Shown: piece by piece, positions 9,234-19,001 of the stretch
Layout: each line of letters starts with the position of its first letter
Position numbering within the stretch: position 1 is the stretch's first letter
NCBI GenBank assembly: GCA_963578105.1
Contig: CAUZBP010000015.1
Location: forward strand, 1 to 64,000
Length of the DNA: 64,000 nt
DNA from: GCA-2718815 sp963578105
GTDB lineage: Bacteria > Planctomycetota > Planctomycetia > Pirellulales > Pirellulaceae
Direction: 5' to 3'
Made by a program: the position numbers and the translations under genes
Notes under the pieces: model-generated
The model's database searches: none
The model's input: the letters and a program-made list of their open reading frames with translations, nothing else
Told to the model about the DNA's origin: nothing

Positions 9234-10550
9234 TTAACGCCGCTCCAGCGGCAAGAATTCACGTTGGCTTTCACCCACGTAGATCTGTCGAGGTCGGCAG
9301 ATGCGCTTGGTGGGGGATTGGTGCATCTCCTTCCAATGCGCAATCCAACCGGGAAGCCGTCCGATTGCGAACAATACCGTAAACATAGGCATCGGAATAC
9401 CGATGGCACGATAGATGACTCCAGAGTAGAAATCGACGTTGGGATAGAGCTTGCGCTCAATGAAATACTCGTCGTTTAAGGCGACCTCTTCCAGTTGTTT
9501 TGCCACATCAAACAAGGGGTCTTTGATTTTCATTTTATCCAACAGTTTGTCGCAGGTCTTTTTGATGATGGTTGCCCGGGGATCGTAGTTTTTGTAGACG
9601 CGATGCCCAAATCCCATCAAACGGAAACTGTCGTTTTTGTCCTTTGCCATGGCGACATATTTCTCGACATTACCGCCGTCCTCGATAATGCGTTCTAACA
9701 TGGCGACACATGCTTCGTTGGCGCCGCCATGAAGAGGCCCCCAGAGTGCACAAATTCCGGCCGCGATCGAAGCGAACAGATTAGCATCTGAGGAACCTAC
9801 CATCCGTACGGTGGAAGTGCTGCAATTCTGTTCGTGATCAGCGTGGACGATGAACAACAAATTCAATGCGTTGACAAAGTCCGGATCGATATCGTAGGGC
9901 TCACTGGGCACAGCGAACATCATTTGGAGAAAATTCTGACAGTAGGAGAGATCATTTTGGGGATAATTGAATGGTTGACCAATCGATTTCTTATAACTAT
10001 AGGCGGCAATGGTCGGTAATTTGGCCAGCAGACGCCGAATGGAAATCTCCACCTGTTCCGGGTCCTGCGGATCAAGGGAATCCTGGTAAAAGGTTGAAAG
10101 TGCCCCAACCACGGAACTGAGGATCGCCATCGGATGCGCATCTCTGGGAAATCCGTTGTAAAAAGACCGCATGTCTTCCTGCAACATCGTGTGCCGACGT
10201 ATCGAATGTCGAAAATCGGTCAACTGTTGTTGATCGGGTAGTTCTCCGTAAATCAGCAGGTAGCAAGTCTCTACAAAATCACAATGCTCAGCCAGGGTTT
10301 CGATCGCGTATCCACGGTATCGAAGTGTACCGGTTTCACCGTTCAAAAAAGTGATGGAACTGGTGACAGCACCGGTGTTAACATAACCTTCGTCTAAAGT
10401 GATCAGGTTCGATTGGGACCGCAGGTTGGAGACGTCAATGCCGACTTCTCCTTCACTGCCCACAACAACGGGCAAATCCATTTCGATGTCCTGATATTTC
10501 AGATTAACGACTCCTGACTTGGAATCTTTCCCTTCGATCACTGAATCCAT
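9234..10550 (-). CDS. gltA: Citrate synthase (type II-like)
   Basis: It condenses oxaloacetate and acetyl-CoA in the TCA cycle. The 438-residue protein has the catalytic set His in H-A-D-H-E-Q-N, His in G-P-L-H-G-G-A-N-E-A, and Asp in P-N-V-D-F-Y-S-G, plus G-F-G-H-R-V-Y-K-N-Y-D-P-R-A for oxaloacetate binding. The N-terminal beta region and length fit the GltA type of Gram-negative bacteria, which includes the NADH-sensitive hexamers. It stands alone, convergent with dnaB. Confidence 0.96.
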   Translation of the reverse strand: MDSVIEGKDSKSGVVNLKYQDIEMDLPVVVGSEGEVGIDVSNLRSQSNLITLDEGYVNTGAVTSSITFLNGETGTLRYRGYAIETLAEHCDFVETCYLLIYGELPDQQQLTDFRHSIRRHTMLQEDMRSFYNGFPRDAHPMAILSSVVGALSTFYQDSLDPQDPEQVEISIRRLLAKLPTIAAYSYKKSIGQPFNYPQNDLSYCQNFLQMMFAVPSEPYDIDPDFVNALNLLFIVHADHEQNCSTSTVRMVGSSDANLFASIAAGICALWGPLHGGANEACVAMLERIIEDGGNVEKYVAMAKDKNDSFRLMGFGHRVYKNYDPRATIIKKTCDKLLDKMKIKDPLFDVAKQLEEVALNDEYFIERKLYPNVDFYSGVIYRAIGIPMPMFTVLFAIGRLPGWIAHWKEMHQSPTKRICRPRQIYVGESQREFLPLERR

Positions 10551-10751
10551 AGATTCGCTTTCACTTGCATTAAATAGGAGGTGAATTTAGCCAAATTAAT
10601 ATTTTTTTACCGAGCCGGTCTGACATCCCTTTGGCCATAGGCGGCAAGGAGACATTGTAAAAGGTTTTGATTGATTGCTCTCGCGTTAGTTTAGCGGTCA
10701 AACTCCAGTTCAACAATTCGACGGGAAGAAAGTCACCCAGTTCTTTCTTCC

Positions 10752-11342
10752 TCATGCCTCTTGATTCGGGAGAGAAGGCCGATTTTGGGACTTTTTTGAA
10801 TTTCCAAGAAATTTCATGTCGCCGTAAGATGTTGACAATAAACTGCTTGAATGGATGTTGAATTCACGGCATAAGTCCCGAATTGCCGCCCGGCCCTCAG
10901 GTTCCCCGGTTTCCGTAGATAACACGGCTTCAAATTCAATGAAATTTCCGAGTTCTGCAACTTGGTCAACGTGTATTCTCACGAAACGCTGTAAAAATAT
11001 TTCTCTTTGCTTTGCCACAACACCGAGGACTCCGTAAGCACCAGCCAAGAGTTGTTTGAGTTCCTCCACGTTGTGAACGGCAAAAATTTGATAATCACTA
11101 CTTCGTGGCAAGTGGGAATCCGCACGTTGATACCAGATCAACTGTGCATCAGATCCTTCAATTTCACGCATTTTAAGCCGACCGTGGGAACACACAAAGT
11201 AGGTGTCGACCTGAAATTGAATTCCCAGGTACTCGGTTGCCACACGTTGAGCACAGTCTCGTGCTCCGGAAAGAGAATGGAGTCTGGCCTTCACTTCGAT
11301 GTTTCTTCGAAGTGGAGGGTTCTGTGTGGAGGACATTACCAT
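10752..11342 (-). CDS. CYTH-domain protein, class IV adenylate cyclase-like
   Basis: The 196-residue protein starts its fold with N-I-E-V-K-A-R, the E-x-K form of the CYTH tunnel motif, and continues with Q-V-D-T-Y-F, G-R-L-K-M-R-E, Q-R-E-I-F and F-I-E-F-E-A-V-L, matching the CyaB/class IV group. CYTH enzymes act on triphosphates: some make cAMP and others hydrolyse tripolyphosphate or thiamine triphosphate. The substrate cannot be read from sequence. ATG codons at 11342 and 11336 are both possible starts. It is a single gene. Confidence 0.8.
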   Translation of the reverse strand: MVMSSTQNPPLRRNIEVKARLHSLSGARDCAQRVATEYLGIQFQVDTYFVCSHGRLKMREIEGSDAQLIWYQRADSHLPRSSDYQIFAVHNVEELKQLLAGAYGVLGVVAKQREIFLQRFVRIHVDQVAELGNFIEFEAVLSTETGEPEGRAAIRDLCREFNIHSSSLLSTSYGDMKFLGNSKKSQNRPSLPNQEA

Positions 11343-11448
11343 GCGCTGATTTTATCGCCGGTGTATCCGGATGAAAGAGGAGGGGACGTCGGGCGTGAAG
11401 CCTGCTGTGAGGAACATGGCCCGCTGTCCCTACGCACTGATTGAGGAT

Positions 11449-12834
11449 CTAGCGGCGTTTGAAGGTGGACGATTTGTCTGTTTCAGAGACGCGCTGTTGA
11501 TTGTCGGCGTCATAGATCGTCCAGACTTTGGTACCGTCTCGGAGATGAACCAGATAGTCTTTGACCTGTTGGCTTCGGCGATCCGCTTTGATTTTTTCTT
11601 TAATTTTTGTCTGGGTTTCGGTGAAAGGTACACGTCCGGCATCCGAGCGTTGGATCACGCGGATGATATGATATCCATCTGCATCACGAATGATTTGGCT
11701 TAATTTTTCAATTGGAAGAGTGAAAATCGCGGTGTCGAGTTCTTTCGAACGCAAGCTGCCCTTGTTCGTCCACTCGTGCTGTCCACCTTTTTCCCAGCGA
11801 GGACCTTGGCGACTTCGGCGTGCGACGGCTTGCAGCGGTGCGCCGCGTAAGACTTCATTGCCCATGACTGCCAGTTCCTGTCTGGCCAATGCTTCGTTCT
11901 TGTAATGGCGAAACTCCGTCATCAACTGTTCCCAGAGAGTTTTAGCTGGAAACTGGTAGTCCTGGATATGGTCCCAGTAGTACTTCAGCATTTCATCGTG
12001 TGTAATTTCTTCATCATCATTGGTCTGTTGACGGATCATCTGATGGGAAACGACTTGCTCGGCGAAGTGGCGTTTCATTTTTTGTAATGAAGAACCGTAG
12101 TTTCGCAGTTTTACTTCGAGTTCTGCGACCGTTTCCACCTCGTATTTTTTGAGAGTACTTTCCAATTGTTTCTCGTTGAATTGTTGGTTGATTGTTCTCA
12201 AGACGTTGCTGTGATTTTCAGCAGGAATATTCTTAAGAAAATCGTGATAGACAAGCTTTGTGTCGATGCGTTGTTTGAGTAATTGCTTTCGAAGTTTGGG
12301 ACGTTGCGCATCGAATTCTTCGTCGGACAGCTTACCTTGATATTGCTCCGACAGTTGGTTGATTTCTCCCTCTAGATCCCCTGCAAGAATCAATTGATTA
12401 CCCACGACCGCGATGACCTGAGCGGCGTCAACGAGCCTTTTCGGCGGCTGGTCCTTGGGGATCATAGCATCCGGAATCATGCTTGGTCTGGGACGGGTGA
12501 CATGTTCAACAGGAGGAAAATTAACGGGGAATGCCCGGCGAGACGTTGGCGGAGCGATGCTGCCCGGCGTTGTGAGAAAGGTTTGCCCGCCCGGCTTCTG
12601 AGTAGTTGACGGTCTTTTTGATGGACCATTGGGGGTGGCAATCGCTGTGCGTGAATAGCGCGGCGGGGCCACAGGTTGCGGGTAGAAATTTTCTGGTTGA
12701 GTGGAAGGGTATTGAGGAAATACCGGGCCGCTACCTGACGTGCCAGATGGTACGGACGATGATTGAGTTGGCTGGGCCAGAACTACCGGCGCAAGACAAC
12801 AGATCGCGACGAATGATTGAAAAAGGAGTTGCAT
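11449..12834 (-). CDS. Secreted PpiC/SurA-type peptidyl-prolyl isomerase
   Basis: The 461-residue protein has a signal peptide (Q-L-L-F-Q-S-F-V-A-I-C-C-L-A-P-V-V-L-A-Q), a Pro/Ser/Thr-rich linker, a SurA-like N-terminal helical region that starts near A-A-Q-V-I-A-V-V-G-N-Q-L-I-L-A-G-D, and a parvulin domain near the end (R-Q-G-P-R-W-E-K-G-G then L-S-Q-I-I-R-D-A-D-G-Y-H-I-I-R-V). It probably helps fold exported proteins. The ATG at 12834 gives the best signal peptide; a TTG at 12849 is an alternative. Confidence 0.85.
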   Translation of the reverse strand: MQLLFQSFVAICCLAPVVLAQPTQSSSVPSGTSGSGPVFPQYPSTQPENFYPQPVAPPRYSRTAIATPNGPSKRPSTTQKPGGQTFLTTPGSIAPPTSRRAFPVNFPPVEHVTRPRPSMIPDAMIPKDQPPKRLVDAAQVIAVVGNQLILAGDLEGEINQLSEQYQGKLSDEEFDAQRPKLRKQLLKQRIDTKLVYHDFLKNIPAENHSNVLRTINQQFNEKQLESTLKKYEVETVAELEVKLRNYGSSLQKMKRHFAEQVVSHQMIRQQTNDDEEITHDEMLKYYWDHIQDYQFPAKTLWEQLMTEFRHYKNEALARQELAVMGNEVLRGAPLQAVARRSRQGPRWEKGGQHEWTNKGSLRSKELDTAIFTLPIEKLSQIIRDADGYHIIRVIQRSDAGRVPFTETQTKIKEKIKADRRSQQVKDYLVHLRDGTKVWTIYDADNQQRVSETDKSSTFKRR

Positions 12835-12849
12835 GGGAATCGCTTGCAA

Positions 12850-13518
12850 AGGATCTGACCTGGAGAAGGGGCGGGATTGTATCGACTTCCCGTAATCGCA
12901 GTCAAGTTTGGTCCTGAAGAACTCACTGGCGGTTCAACCCGTTTCGAGAGCCAATTTTCTCATAGCGCTGTGGCGAACTTTCCGGGAGGCTGTTGCTCCA
13001 ATCGTGGTAGCATTGTTTGTCTTTGCTTGAAAAATCACCGATAATCCGGTTTCATCGGAAATTTTCTTGTCCAGTCTTGCCTGGGAACAGGTGTCAGGAT
13101 TCAGTGGATCATGATGCTAGCAGCGCCGTCATTTCCGGCGAATTTTTAATTGGCTGTTGCGGACAATTTTACGAGATTGTTTTCCTCGGAATATTTTTTC
13201 TTGGCAATACTTAAAAACGGAGTGCGTCGGCAAGCCGGGATATGACGACCGTCGATCGGATTAACAGTTGTTAAACGGGAACGCGCCCTTGATGTGTTTT
13301 GTCAAGATACCGGACCGGCACGAAAGTAAATCGGATCTCAAGGTGCTGAATCAAGCAGAGTTGATGGCACAGTTGTCAACTTCTAAAAGGCTCGCCCTCG
13401 GCGGGACCGAGTTGACGATCAGCCCTCAGAAATCTTGGAGGATGCAAAGCAGCCGGTGAAGTGACGGGCGTACTTTGCGGTCCCTCGGGACTCGTCTCCG
13501 AGCAATTGAATTTGTCTT
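12850..13518. other. Long intergenic region
   Basis: About 670 bases with no supported gene. A 63-codon frame at 13268-13459 has no family signature. A short palindrome GTCCC-TCG-GGAC near 13481 lacks a U-run. The stretch separates the PpiC gene from the methyltransferase, both on the minus strand. Confidence 0.45.
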
Positions 13519-14502
13519 TTAAGGGACATTGTTGTCGATCAGGCCGTTTAGAATATCAACAGGCTTCGTACCCGTACATTGCCTCACAGTTTGTCGTTCG
13601 TTCCATCCGCGATGGACTTTAGCAACCAGGCGTTTAAGTGGAGTATGGATTCTGACGTAATGTTTAAGTTGAGAATGGCCAGACAATATTTTGCGGGTTT
13701 GAAGGTAGCTTCCTTCAATCAGTTGTTGAACGTCGGGCGCATAGTGTTCTGCCGGCTTTTCCAGTGTGGCCATCAGGACTCCACCGTCCCTTGATGTTTC
13801 AACGTGAAGGGCTCGTAGTCCGGCCAGAGCAGCCGTGGCGACCAGGGTTTGCCGGTTGAAATTGTAGAGATGCCCGATGTGCCATTTTTGGTGAGGTGCA
13901 GTGCCTATGAAGTCAACATTGGGGACTTCGACAAAAAAATGACCACCTGTCTTCAAAAATCCGGCCAGCACGGACAGTGAAGAGACCGGTTCTTCCAAGT
14001 GTTCCAGGACGTGGAACAGGGTGATACAGTCAACCGCATTCTCGTATTTTGCATCCTGATAAAATCCATTGAAGATGTCGATTCCGTATTGGCTGGCGGC
14101 AAAAGTTGCGTACCCCCTGTTGGGTTCAATTCCCACAGCCTGGTAGCCCGCCTGTTGACAGATATAGACGAACTCGCCGCCTCCTGAGCCGGCGTCTAAG
14201 ATGCTTCCGCCTGGCGTGACGTGATTTTTGACATGCTGGATTCTTCGAAGTGCCAGTCTGCCGGCTCTGAGAATGTGCTTGTTTTTGGGAGTAATGGTGT
14301 TCTTGTATTTTTTTCTGTAATCTTCACGATAGAAGTGGCGAATTCCGGCAGGCGTGGGTCTTGGGTCGGAAAAGACCAATCCACTCTCCGTTGATATGAC
14401 GGTTCGCAACGGGTTGTCGTGACGGTCGGTTTCTGCCACAACCACCGCAGCTTGACTGCCTGTAATACAACAAGGAACAGTCGTTGTAATTTGCTCGTCC
14501 AT
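13519..14502 (-). CDS. Class I SAM-dependent methyltransferase
   Basis: The 327-residue protein has motif I L-D-A-G-S-G-G-G-E-F at about residue 98, a motif II acidic residue in V-G-I-E-P-N-R, and motif IV C-I-T-L-F-H-V-L-E-H-L-E, the Methyltransf_23 pattern. This group often methylates sugars or small molecules in cell-surface glycan clusters. There is no zinc-site Cys cluster at the N-terminus as in the C-methyltransferase type, although C-C-I-T-G-S at residue 11 is reminiscent. The start is supported by GAGGAAAG before the ATG. The substrate is unknown. Confidence 0.8.
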   Translation of the reverse strand: MDEQITTTVPCCITGSQAAVVVAETDRHDNPLRTVISTESGLVFSDPRPTPAGIRHFYREDYRKKYKNTITPKNKHILRAGRLALRRIQHVKNHVTPGGSILDAGSGGGEFVYICQQAGYQAVGIEPNRGYATFAASQYGIDIFNGFYQDAKYENAVDCITLFHVLEHLEEPVSSLSVLAGFLKTGGHFFVEVPNVDFIGTAPHQKWHIGHLYNFNRQTLVATAALAGLRALHVETSRDGGVLMATLEKPAEHYAPDVQQLIEGSYLQTRKILSGHSQLKHYVRIHTPLKRLVAKVHRGWNERQTVRQCTGTKPVDILNGLIDNNVP

Positions 14503-14630
14503 CTTCTTTCCTCGTCGATTTGCATGCAGGATAATCCGTCAACGATTGCGGGACTGTCCGCGACGTTGACGTATTCAAGCTCGCTTGGGTAAATTAGATC
14601 GCTGGCGAATTGTACTTTTAAAGAGGTAAC

Positions 14631-15506
14631 ATGGACACATTAAGCCAGGTCATTTGCGGAGATTCGCGGACAGCGCTTAGGAAATTGCCCGCGTCGTGCG
14701 TCGATACCATTGTCACCAGTCCACCCTACTATTTGCAACGCGACTACGATGACAACCGCCAAGTGGGGGAGGAAAAAAGTCCGGACGAGTATGTCGCTAG
14801 CATTGTCGACATCATGTCGGAATGTCATCGGGTATTAAAAGAATCAGGGACGATTTGGCTAAACCTGGGCGACAAATACTACAAGTCAAAACTTCTGGGA
14901 ATGCCTTGGCGAGTGGCACTGGCGCTCTCTGATACGGGTTGGATTTTGCGGTCGGACATTATTTGGCATAAGCCCAACGCCATGCCCCATTCAGTCAGAA
15001 CTCGCCCCACGCCCGACCACGAATACATGTTTTTGTTTAGTAAATCCTCCAAATATTACTACGATGCTGACGCCATCAGGGAACCTCACGTCACCTTTAC
15101 CGAACGGAGTAAGATGGCGGGTGGACGCAACCATTTCGGAAAACGCAACGGAACTCCGGAGGTTGGTAAAAATCGCGGAAACTCCAACTTGCATGATGCT
15201 CGTTGGGATCAGGCTTTTCATCCTGGGGGAAGAAATAAGCGAACGGTCTGGAGTGTTGCCCTGGGGAAATTCCGTGAAGCACACTTTGCAGTGTTTCCTC
15301 CCAAATTGATTGAACCCTGCATCCTAGCAGGGTCTCCTCGTGGCGGACTCGTGCTCGATCCCTTTTTTGGTGCAGGAACCGTGGGAGTAGTGGCTACTGA
15401 ATTGGGACGGCGTTACGTCGGCGTGGAGTTGAATCGTGATTATGTGAAAATGGCCAAGAGGCGATTAGCAAGTGTCCAAGTCCGTTTGTTGGAACCCCTG
15501 GCCTAG
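14631..15506 (+). CDS. Orphan site-specific DNA methyltransferase (N4-C or N6-A)
   Basis: The 291-residue protein has the catalytic motif T-S-P-P-Y-Y at residue 29 and the SAM-binding motif D-P-F-F-G-A-G-T near residue 244, followed by R-Y-V-G-V-E-L-N. Catalytic motif first and SAM motif last is the beta-class order. S-P-P-Y is typical of N4-cytosine enzymes, but N6-adenine cannot be ruled out. No restriction endonuclease or specificity subunit is near, so it is probably an epigenetic or CcrM-like solitary methylase. The AGAGG site before ATG supports the start. It is divergent from the methyltransferase gene on its left. Confidence 0.85.
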   Translation: MDTLSQVICGDSRTALRKLPASCVDTIVTSPPYYLQRDYDDNRQVGEEKSPDEYVASIVDIMSECHRVLKESGTIWLNLGDKYYKSKLLGMPWRVALALSDTGWILRSDIIWHKPNAMPHSVRTRPTPDHEYMFLFSKSSKYYYDADAIREPHVTFTERSKMAGGRNHFGKRNGTPEVGKNRGNSNLHDARWDQAFHPGGRNKRTVWSVALGKFREAHFAVFPPKLIEPCILAGSPRGGLVLDPFFGAGTVGVVATELGRRYVGVELNRDYVKMAKRRLASVQVRLLEPLA

Positions 15507-15621
15507 AATCGTAAAATGTTTGAGGCAGGCTGAAACACGACAGCCAAAAACAAACGTTGATCAGGTATTTGTGTTGAGGGATTTGAATGTGCGGGTTGAA
15601 CGTCAAGCACTGGCAGTCCCC

Positions 15622-18600
15622 TCAGACGCTGCGGGCGGCCTGCAAGGAAAATATCGATCGACATTCGGATAGAATCTCGTCCGGTGTGTTGGCTTCTGCC
15701 GACAGCGTTCGGTAGATGCTGTGCGAATCAACAATTCGCAAATTCTTCTTGGATGTTGCAACGAGTTGTTCGGCACGACGGCGGTCTGTGTAAGTATAGA
15801 CGAGGTACTTGTCTTCGTGCCGAATGGAGTCGATTTGCCAGACGGAGGCGTCGATGCGCAGGGCTTGCAATTCAAACATTCGTTGAACGGGTGGGCTCAA
15901 GGCGCCAAACCGGTCCTGCAGTTCCTCGGCCAGTTTCTCCAGTTCGACGTCGCTTGAAATTCGGGAAAACCTTCGATAGAAATCGATTTTGCTGCGCATG
16001 TCCGGCATGTAGTCGCTGGGTAAATAAGCCTGGCCGGGCAAGTCAAGAGCCACGTCAACTTCGGCTTTGGGTGGTTTGTGCTGCAGTTTTCGGACAGATT
16101 GCTCCAACAGATCGCAATACAACTCGTAACCAACTGCAGCGATATGTCCACTTTGCTGCGTTCCCAGAATATTTCCCGCGCCACGGATCTCAAGATCCCG
16201 CATCGCGATTGCAAAACCGGCTCCCATATCACTGAATTCTTCTATGGCTCGCAGGCGGCGGGCCGCATTTGGGGTGACGTGTTTGGCAGCGTCGATCAAA
16301 AGATAGCAGTAGGCCCTGTGCTTGTAACGTCCTACTCGACCACGCAATTGGTGCAGGTCCGCCAATCCGTACCGGTCGGCCTCGTCGACGAAAATCGTAT
16401 TGGCATTAGGGATGTCGAGACCACTTTCGACGATGGTTGTGGCCACCAATAGATCGAAGCGGTGGTCAACGAAGTCCATCATGACTTGTTCCAACTCGGC
16501 CTCCGCCATCTGACCGTGCCCAATCTGCAGCCGCGCTTCGGGTACAATCTGTTGTAAGCGGTTGGCCAAGATGCCAATATCATTCACTCGATTGTGTACG
16601 AAGTAAATCTGGCCACCACGATTGAGTTCTCGAATGATCGCCTGTCGAATCGTGTCATGGTGAAAGCGGGTAACACGAGTCTCAACTGCTACACGTTCTT
16701 CCGGAGGAGTTGTCAAGTTCGAGATATCGCGGACTCCCACCAGTGACATGTGCAGCGTGCGGGGGATGGGAGTGGCAGTCATGGTGAGTACATCCACCGT
16801 TGTCCGCAAAGTTTTGAGCCGTTCTTTAACTTCCACGCCGAATCGCTGTTCCTCGTCAATCACCACCAGTCCGAGATTCTGAAAAGCCACGTCCTTCGAT
16901 GCCAAGCGATGTGTACCGATCACGACATCAATCTTTCCTGCGCGCAAACCCGCCAAAACTTCACGTTGTTCGGTGCCTGAGCAAAAGCGACTGAGTCGCG
17001 CAACCCGGCAGGGAAACTCGGACATGCGCTCTTGGAAAGTCCGGTAATGTTGCTCTGCAAGAATTGTAGTCGGAACCAACACGGCCACTTGATAGCCGTT
17101 GTCGATGGCGGTGAAGATCGCTCGAATTGCCAGTTCCGTTTTCCCGAACCCCACGTCGCCACAGAGCAGTCGGTCCATGGGCTGAATCTGAGCCATGTCC
17201 GTGCGGATGTCCTGCATGGCGGTCCATTGGTCGGGTGTTTCCTCATAAGGAAAAAGGGCATCAAACTCTTGTTGCCACTGAGTGTCACAAGTGAAGGAAA
17301 TACCTGGTCTGGAAGACCTCGTGGCCTGCAGTTGCAGCATTTCTGAAGCCAGGTCGATGGCTGCTAATTCGGCTGCTTGCTTTTGGCGAATCCATGTTTT
17401 GCCACCAATGCGGGCCAAACGCGGGCGACTTTTTGTGCTTCCAATGTACTTCTGTACCAGGCCAATCTTCGACGCGGGAACGTAAATTTTTGTTCCACCT
17501 TGAAACTCAATGGCAAGATGTTCTTCGACGGCGATCTCCTTCTCGAGCAATTTGAGACCGCGATAGCGACCAATGCCGTGCGATAAGTGCACGACGAGGT
17601 CTCCTTCTCTTAAATCAAGAAAGTTGTCAATCTTCTTTCCCAAGCGGCGACTGGGCAGTCGCCGGATGTCCGTACGATGAAAGAGTTCGTTGCCACTGAC
17701 CAGAACGATTTTCTCAGAGGTCAAACGGAATCCAGATTGTAAATGTCCAACTGGAAAATGTAGTTTGCCACGACTTGCTAACTGTGTGTCTCGAAAAATC
17801 TCCCGGAGTCTTTGGACTTCACCTTCGGTTTGGCACAGTACAAATACCTCTTCGCGGTCATGGTATTGCTCCAGCTCTTCGCGAACTTTTTGGACATCAC
17901 CGCTGAAGCGTTCCACTGACTCGACCGGCAGACGACATTGCGTTTTCCATGTGCCTTGGGCCAATGTCGAGGCACTAACGTTAGCGAATTGTGCAATCCG
18001 CTTGAATGTCTCGGGCAGACTGTGCTGATCTTGCGGTCTTTCAAGTCGTTCCACGTAATGAGATCCCTCGGTCTGAATAGACTCGGGATCCAGCAGTAGA
18101 AACCAGGTGTCCGCGGGCAGGAAGGAAAAGAAGTGGTCGTGAGCAACGAAGTCGGAAGCCAACACAGTGATGTCGATTTTGTCCAGAATGTCAATGCTGC
18201 GCTGGGTCGCAACTTCAAATCGACGGAGAGAGCTGATTTCGTCGTCAAACAGTTCAATCCGGACAGGGAGAGTCCAATCCGCCGCAAAGACGTCCAGGAT
18301 TCCCCCTCGGATCGAAAACTCACAGGGTAGTTCCACAGCGCTTGTGTTGTGAAAACCACTATCGACCAGCCAGGAGAGTAACTGCTCGAGGTCCAGTCGC
18401 TCCCCTTGTCGGAGCACTCGTGTATTGGCCGCCAAGTAGGACTGGGGAGGAACCGGTTGCAGCAGGCTCTGGATACTGGCCACAACTAAAGGGGCACAGT
18501 TGCCCGTCATCAGCCCTTTCAAAAGGCGCAGACGCTGGCCTTCATTTTCATCTTGCAGGAGACGATTGCCCTCGGCAGCGAGTCGAGGAGGGAAAGTAGT

Positions 18601-18882
18601 AATCGGCAGTTCTGTAAATAACGCCAGATCGTCATAGAAAGCGTCACCCGCATTAGACGATCCCGAGACGGCGACAATGGGTCCATGAAGATCGTCTCGA
18701 CGTTGACGTAGCAATTCGGCGGCAACCAGCGCGCATGAAGATCCCCAAACTCCGTCAATGCTGGCAATTCCACGTGATTCGAGGGATGCAACAACTTGAG
18801 CGAAGCCCTTGTGCGCAGCCAAACACCGGGATAGCTGGCGTAGCCGATCCGTTTCGGTAAGCGTCGCCGTCGATGAGTTCAT
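15622..18882 (-). CDS. mfd: Transcription-repair coupling factor Mfd
   Basis: Mfd removes RNA polymerase stalled at lesions and recruits UvrA. The 1086-residue protein has the UvrB-like N-terminal part, the RNA-polymerase-interacting domain (D-L-V-V-H-L-S-H-G-I-G-R-Y-R-G-L), the translocase with Walker A C-G-D-V-G-F-G-K-T at about 571 and V-I-D-E-E-Q-R-F at about 674, T-A-T-P-I-P-R-T-L, and the TRCF C-terminal domain. It lies upstream-adjacent to uvrD/pcrA on the same strand, a repair pair. No rearrangement is evident. Confidence 0.96.
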   Translation of the reverse strand: MNSSTATLTETDRLRQLSRCLAAHKGFAQVVASLESRGIASIDGVWGSSCALVAAELLRQRRDDLHGPIVAVSGSSNAGDAFYDDLALFTELPITTFPPRLAAEGNRLLQDENEGQRLRLLKGLMTGNCAPLVVASIQSLLQPVPPQSYLAANTRVLRQGERLDLEQLLSWLVDSGFHNTSAVELPCEFSIRGGILDVFAADWTLPVRIELFDDEISSLRRFEVATQRSIDILDKIDITVLASDFVAHDHFFSFLPADTWFLLLDPESIQTEGSHYVERLERPQDQHSLPETFKRIAQFANVSASTLAQGTWKTQCRLPVESVERFSGDVQKVREELEQYHDREEVFVLCQTEGEVQRLREIFRDTQLASRGKLHFPVGHLQSGFRLTSEKIVLVSGNELFHRTDIRRLPSRRLGKKIDNFLDLREGDLVVHLSHGIGRYRGLKLLEKEIAVEEHLAIEFQGGTKIYVPASKIGLVQKYIGSTKSRPRLARIGGKTWIRQKQAAELAAIDLASEMLQLQATRSSRPGISFTCDTQWQQEFDALFPYEETPDQWTAMQDIRTDMAQIQPMDRLLCGDVGFGKTELAIRAIFTAIDNGYQVAVLVPTTILAEQHYRTFQERMSEFPCRVARLSRFCSGTEQREVLAGLRAGKIDVVIGTHRLASKDVAFQNLGLVVIDEEQRFGVEVKERLKTLRTTVDVLTMTATPIPRTLHMSLVGVRDISNLTTPPEERVAVETRVTRFHHDTIRQAIIRELNRGGQIYFVHNRVNDIGILANRLQQIVPEARLQIGHGQMAEAELEQVMMDFVDHRFDLLVATTIVESGLDIPNANTIFVDEADRYGLADLHQLRGRVGRYKHRAYCYLLIDAAKHVTPNAARRLRAIEEFSDMGAGFAIAMRDLEIRGAGNILGTQQSGHIAAVGYELYCDLLEQSVRKLQHKPPKAEVDVALDLPGQAYLPSDYMPDMRSKIDFYRRFSRISSDVELEKLAEELQDRFGALSPPVQRMFELQALRIDASVWQIDSIRHEDKYLVYTYTDRRRAEQLVATSKKNLRIVDSHSIYRTLSAEANTPDEILSECRSIFSLQAARSV

Positions 18883-19001
18883 CGGATCCTATCTTGCTCC
18901 CCATTGTAATTAGAATTCCCCCTCAGGGTCAGGGCAGTGTTGATGATTTCTAATTGCTCTCGTTGCGGCAACGGCCCAATAAGCGAGACCACGGCCCGAA
19001 C

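Noticed and set aside
13268..13459. A 63-codon frame between the PpiC and methyltransferase genes
   Set aside because: No ribosome site and no similarity that I recognise.
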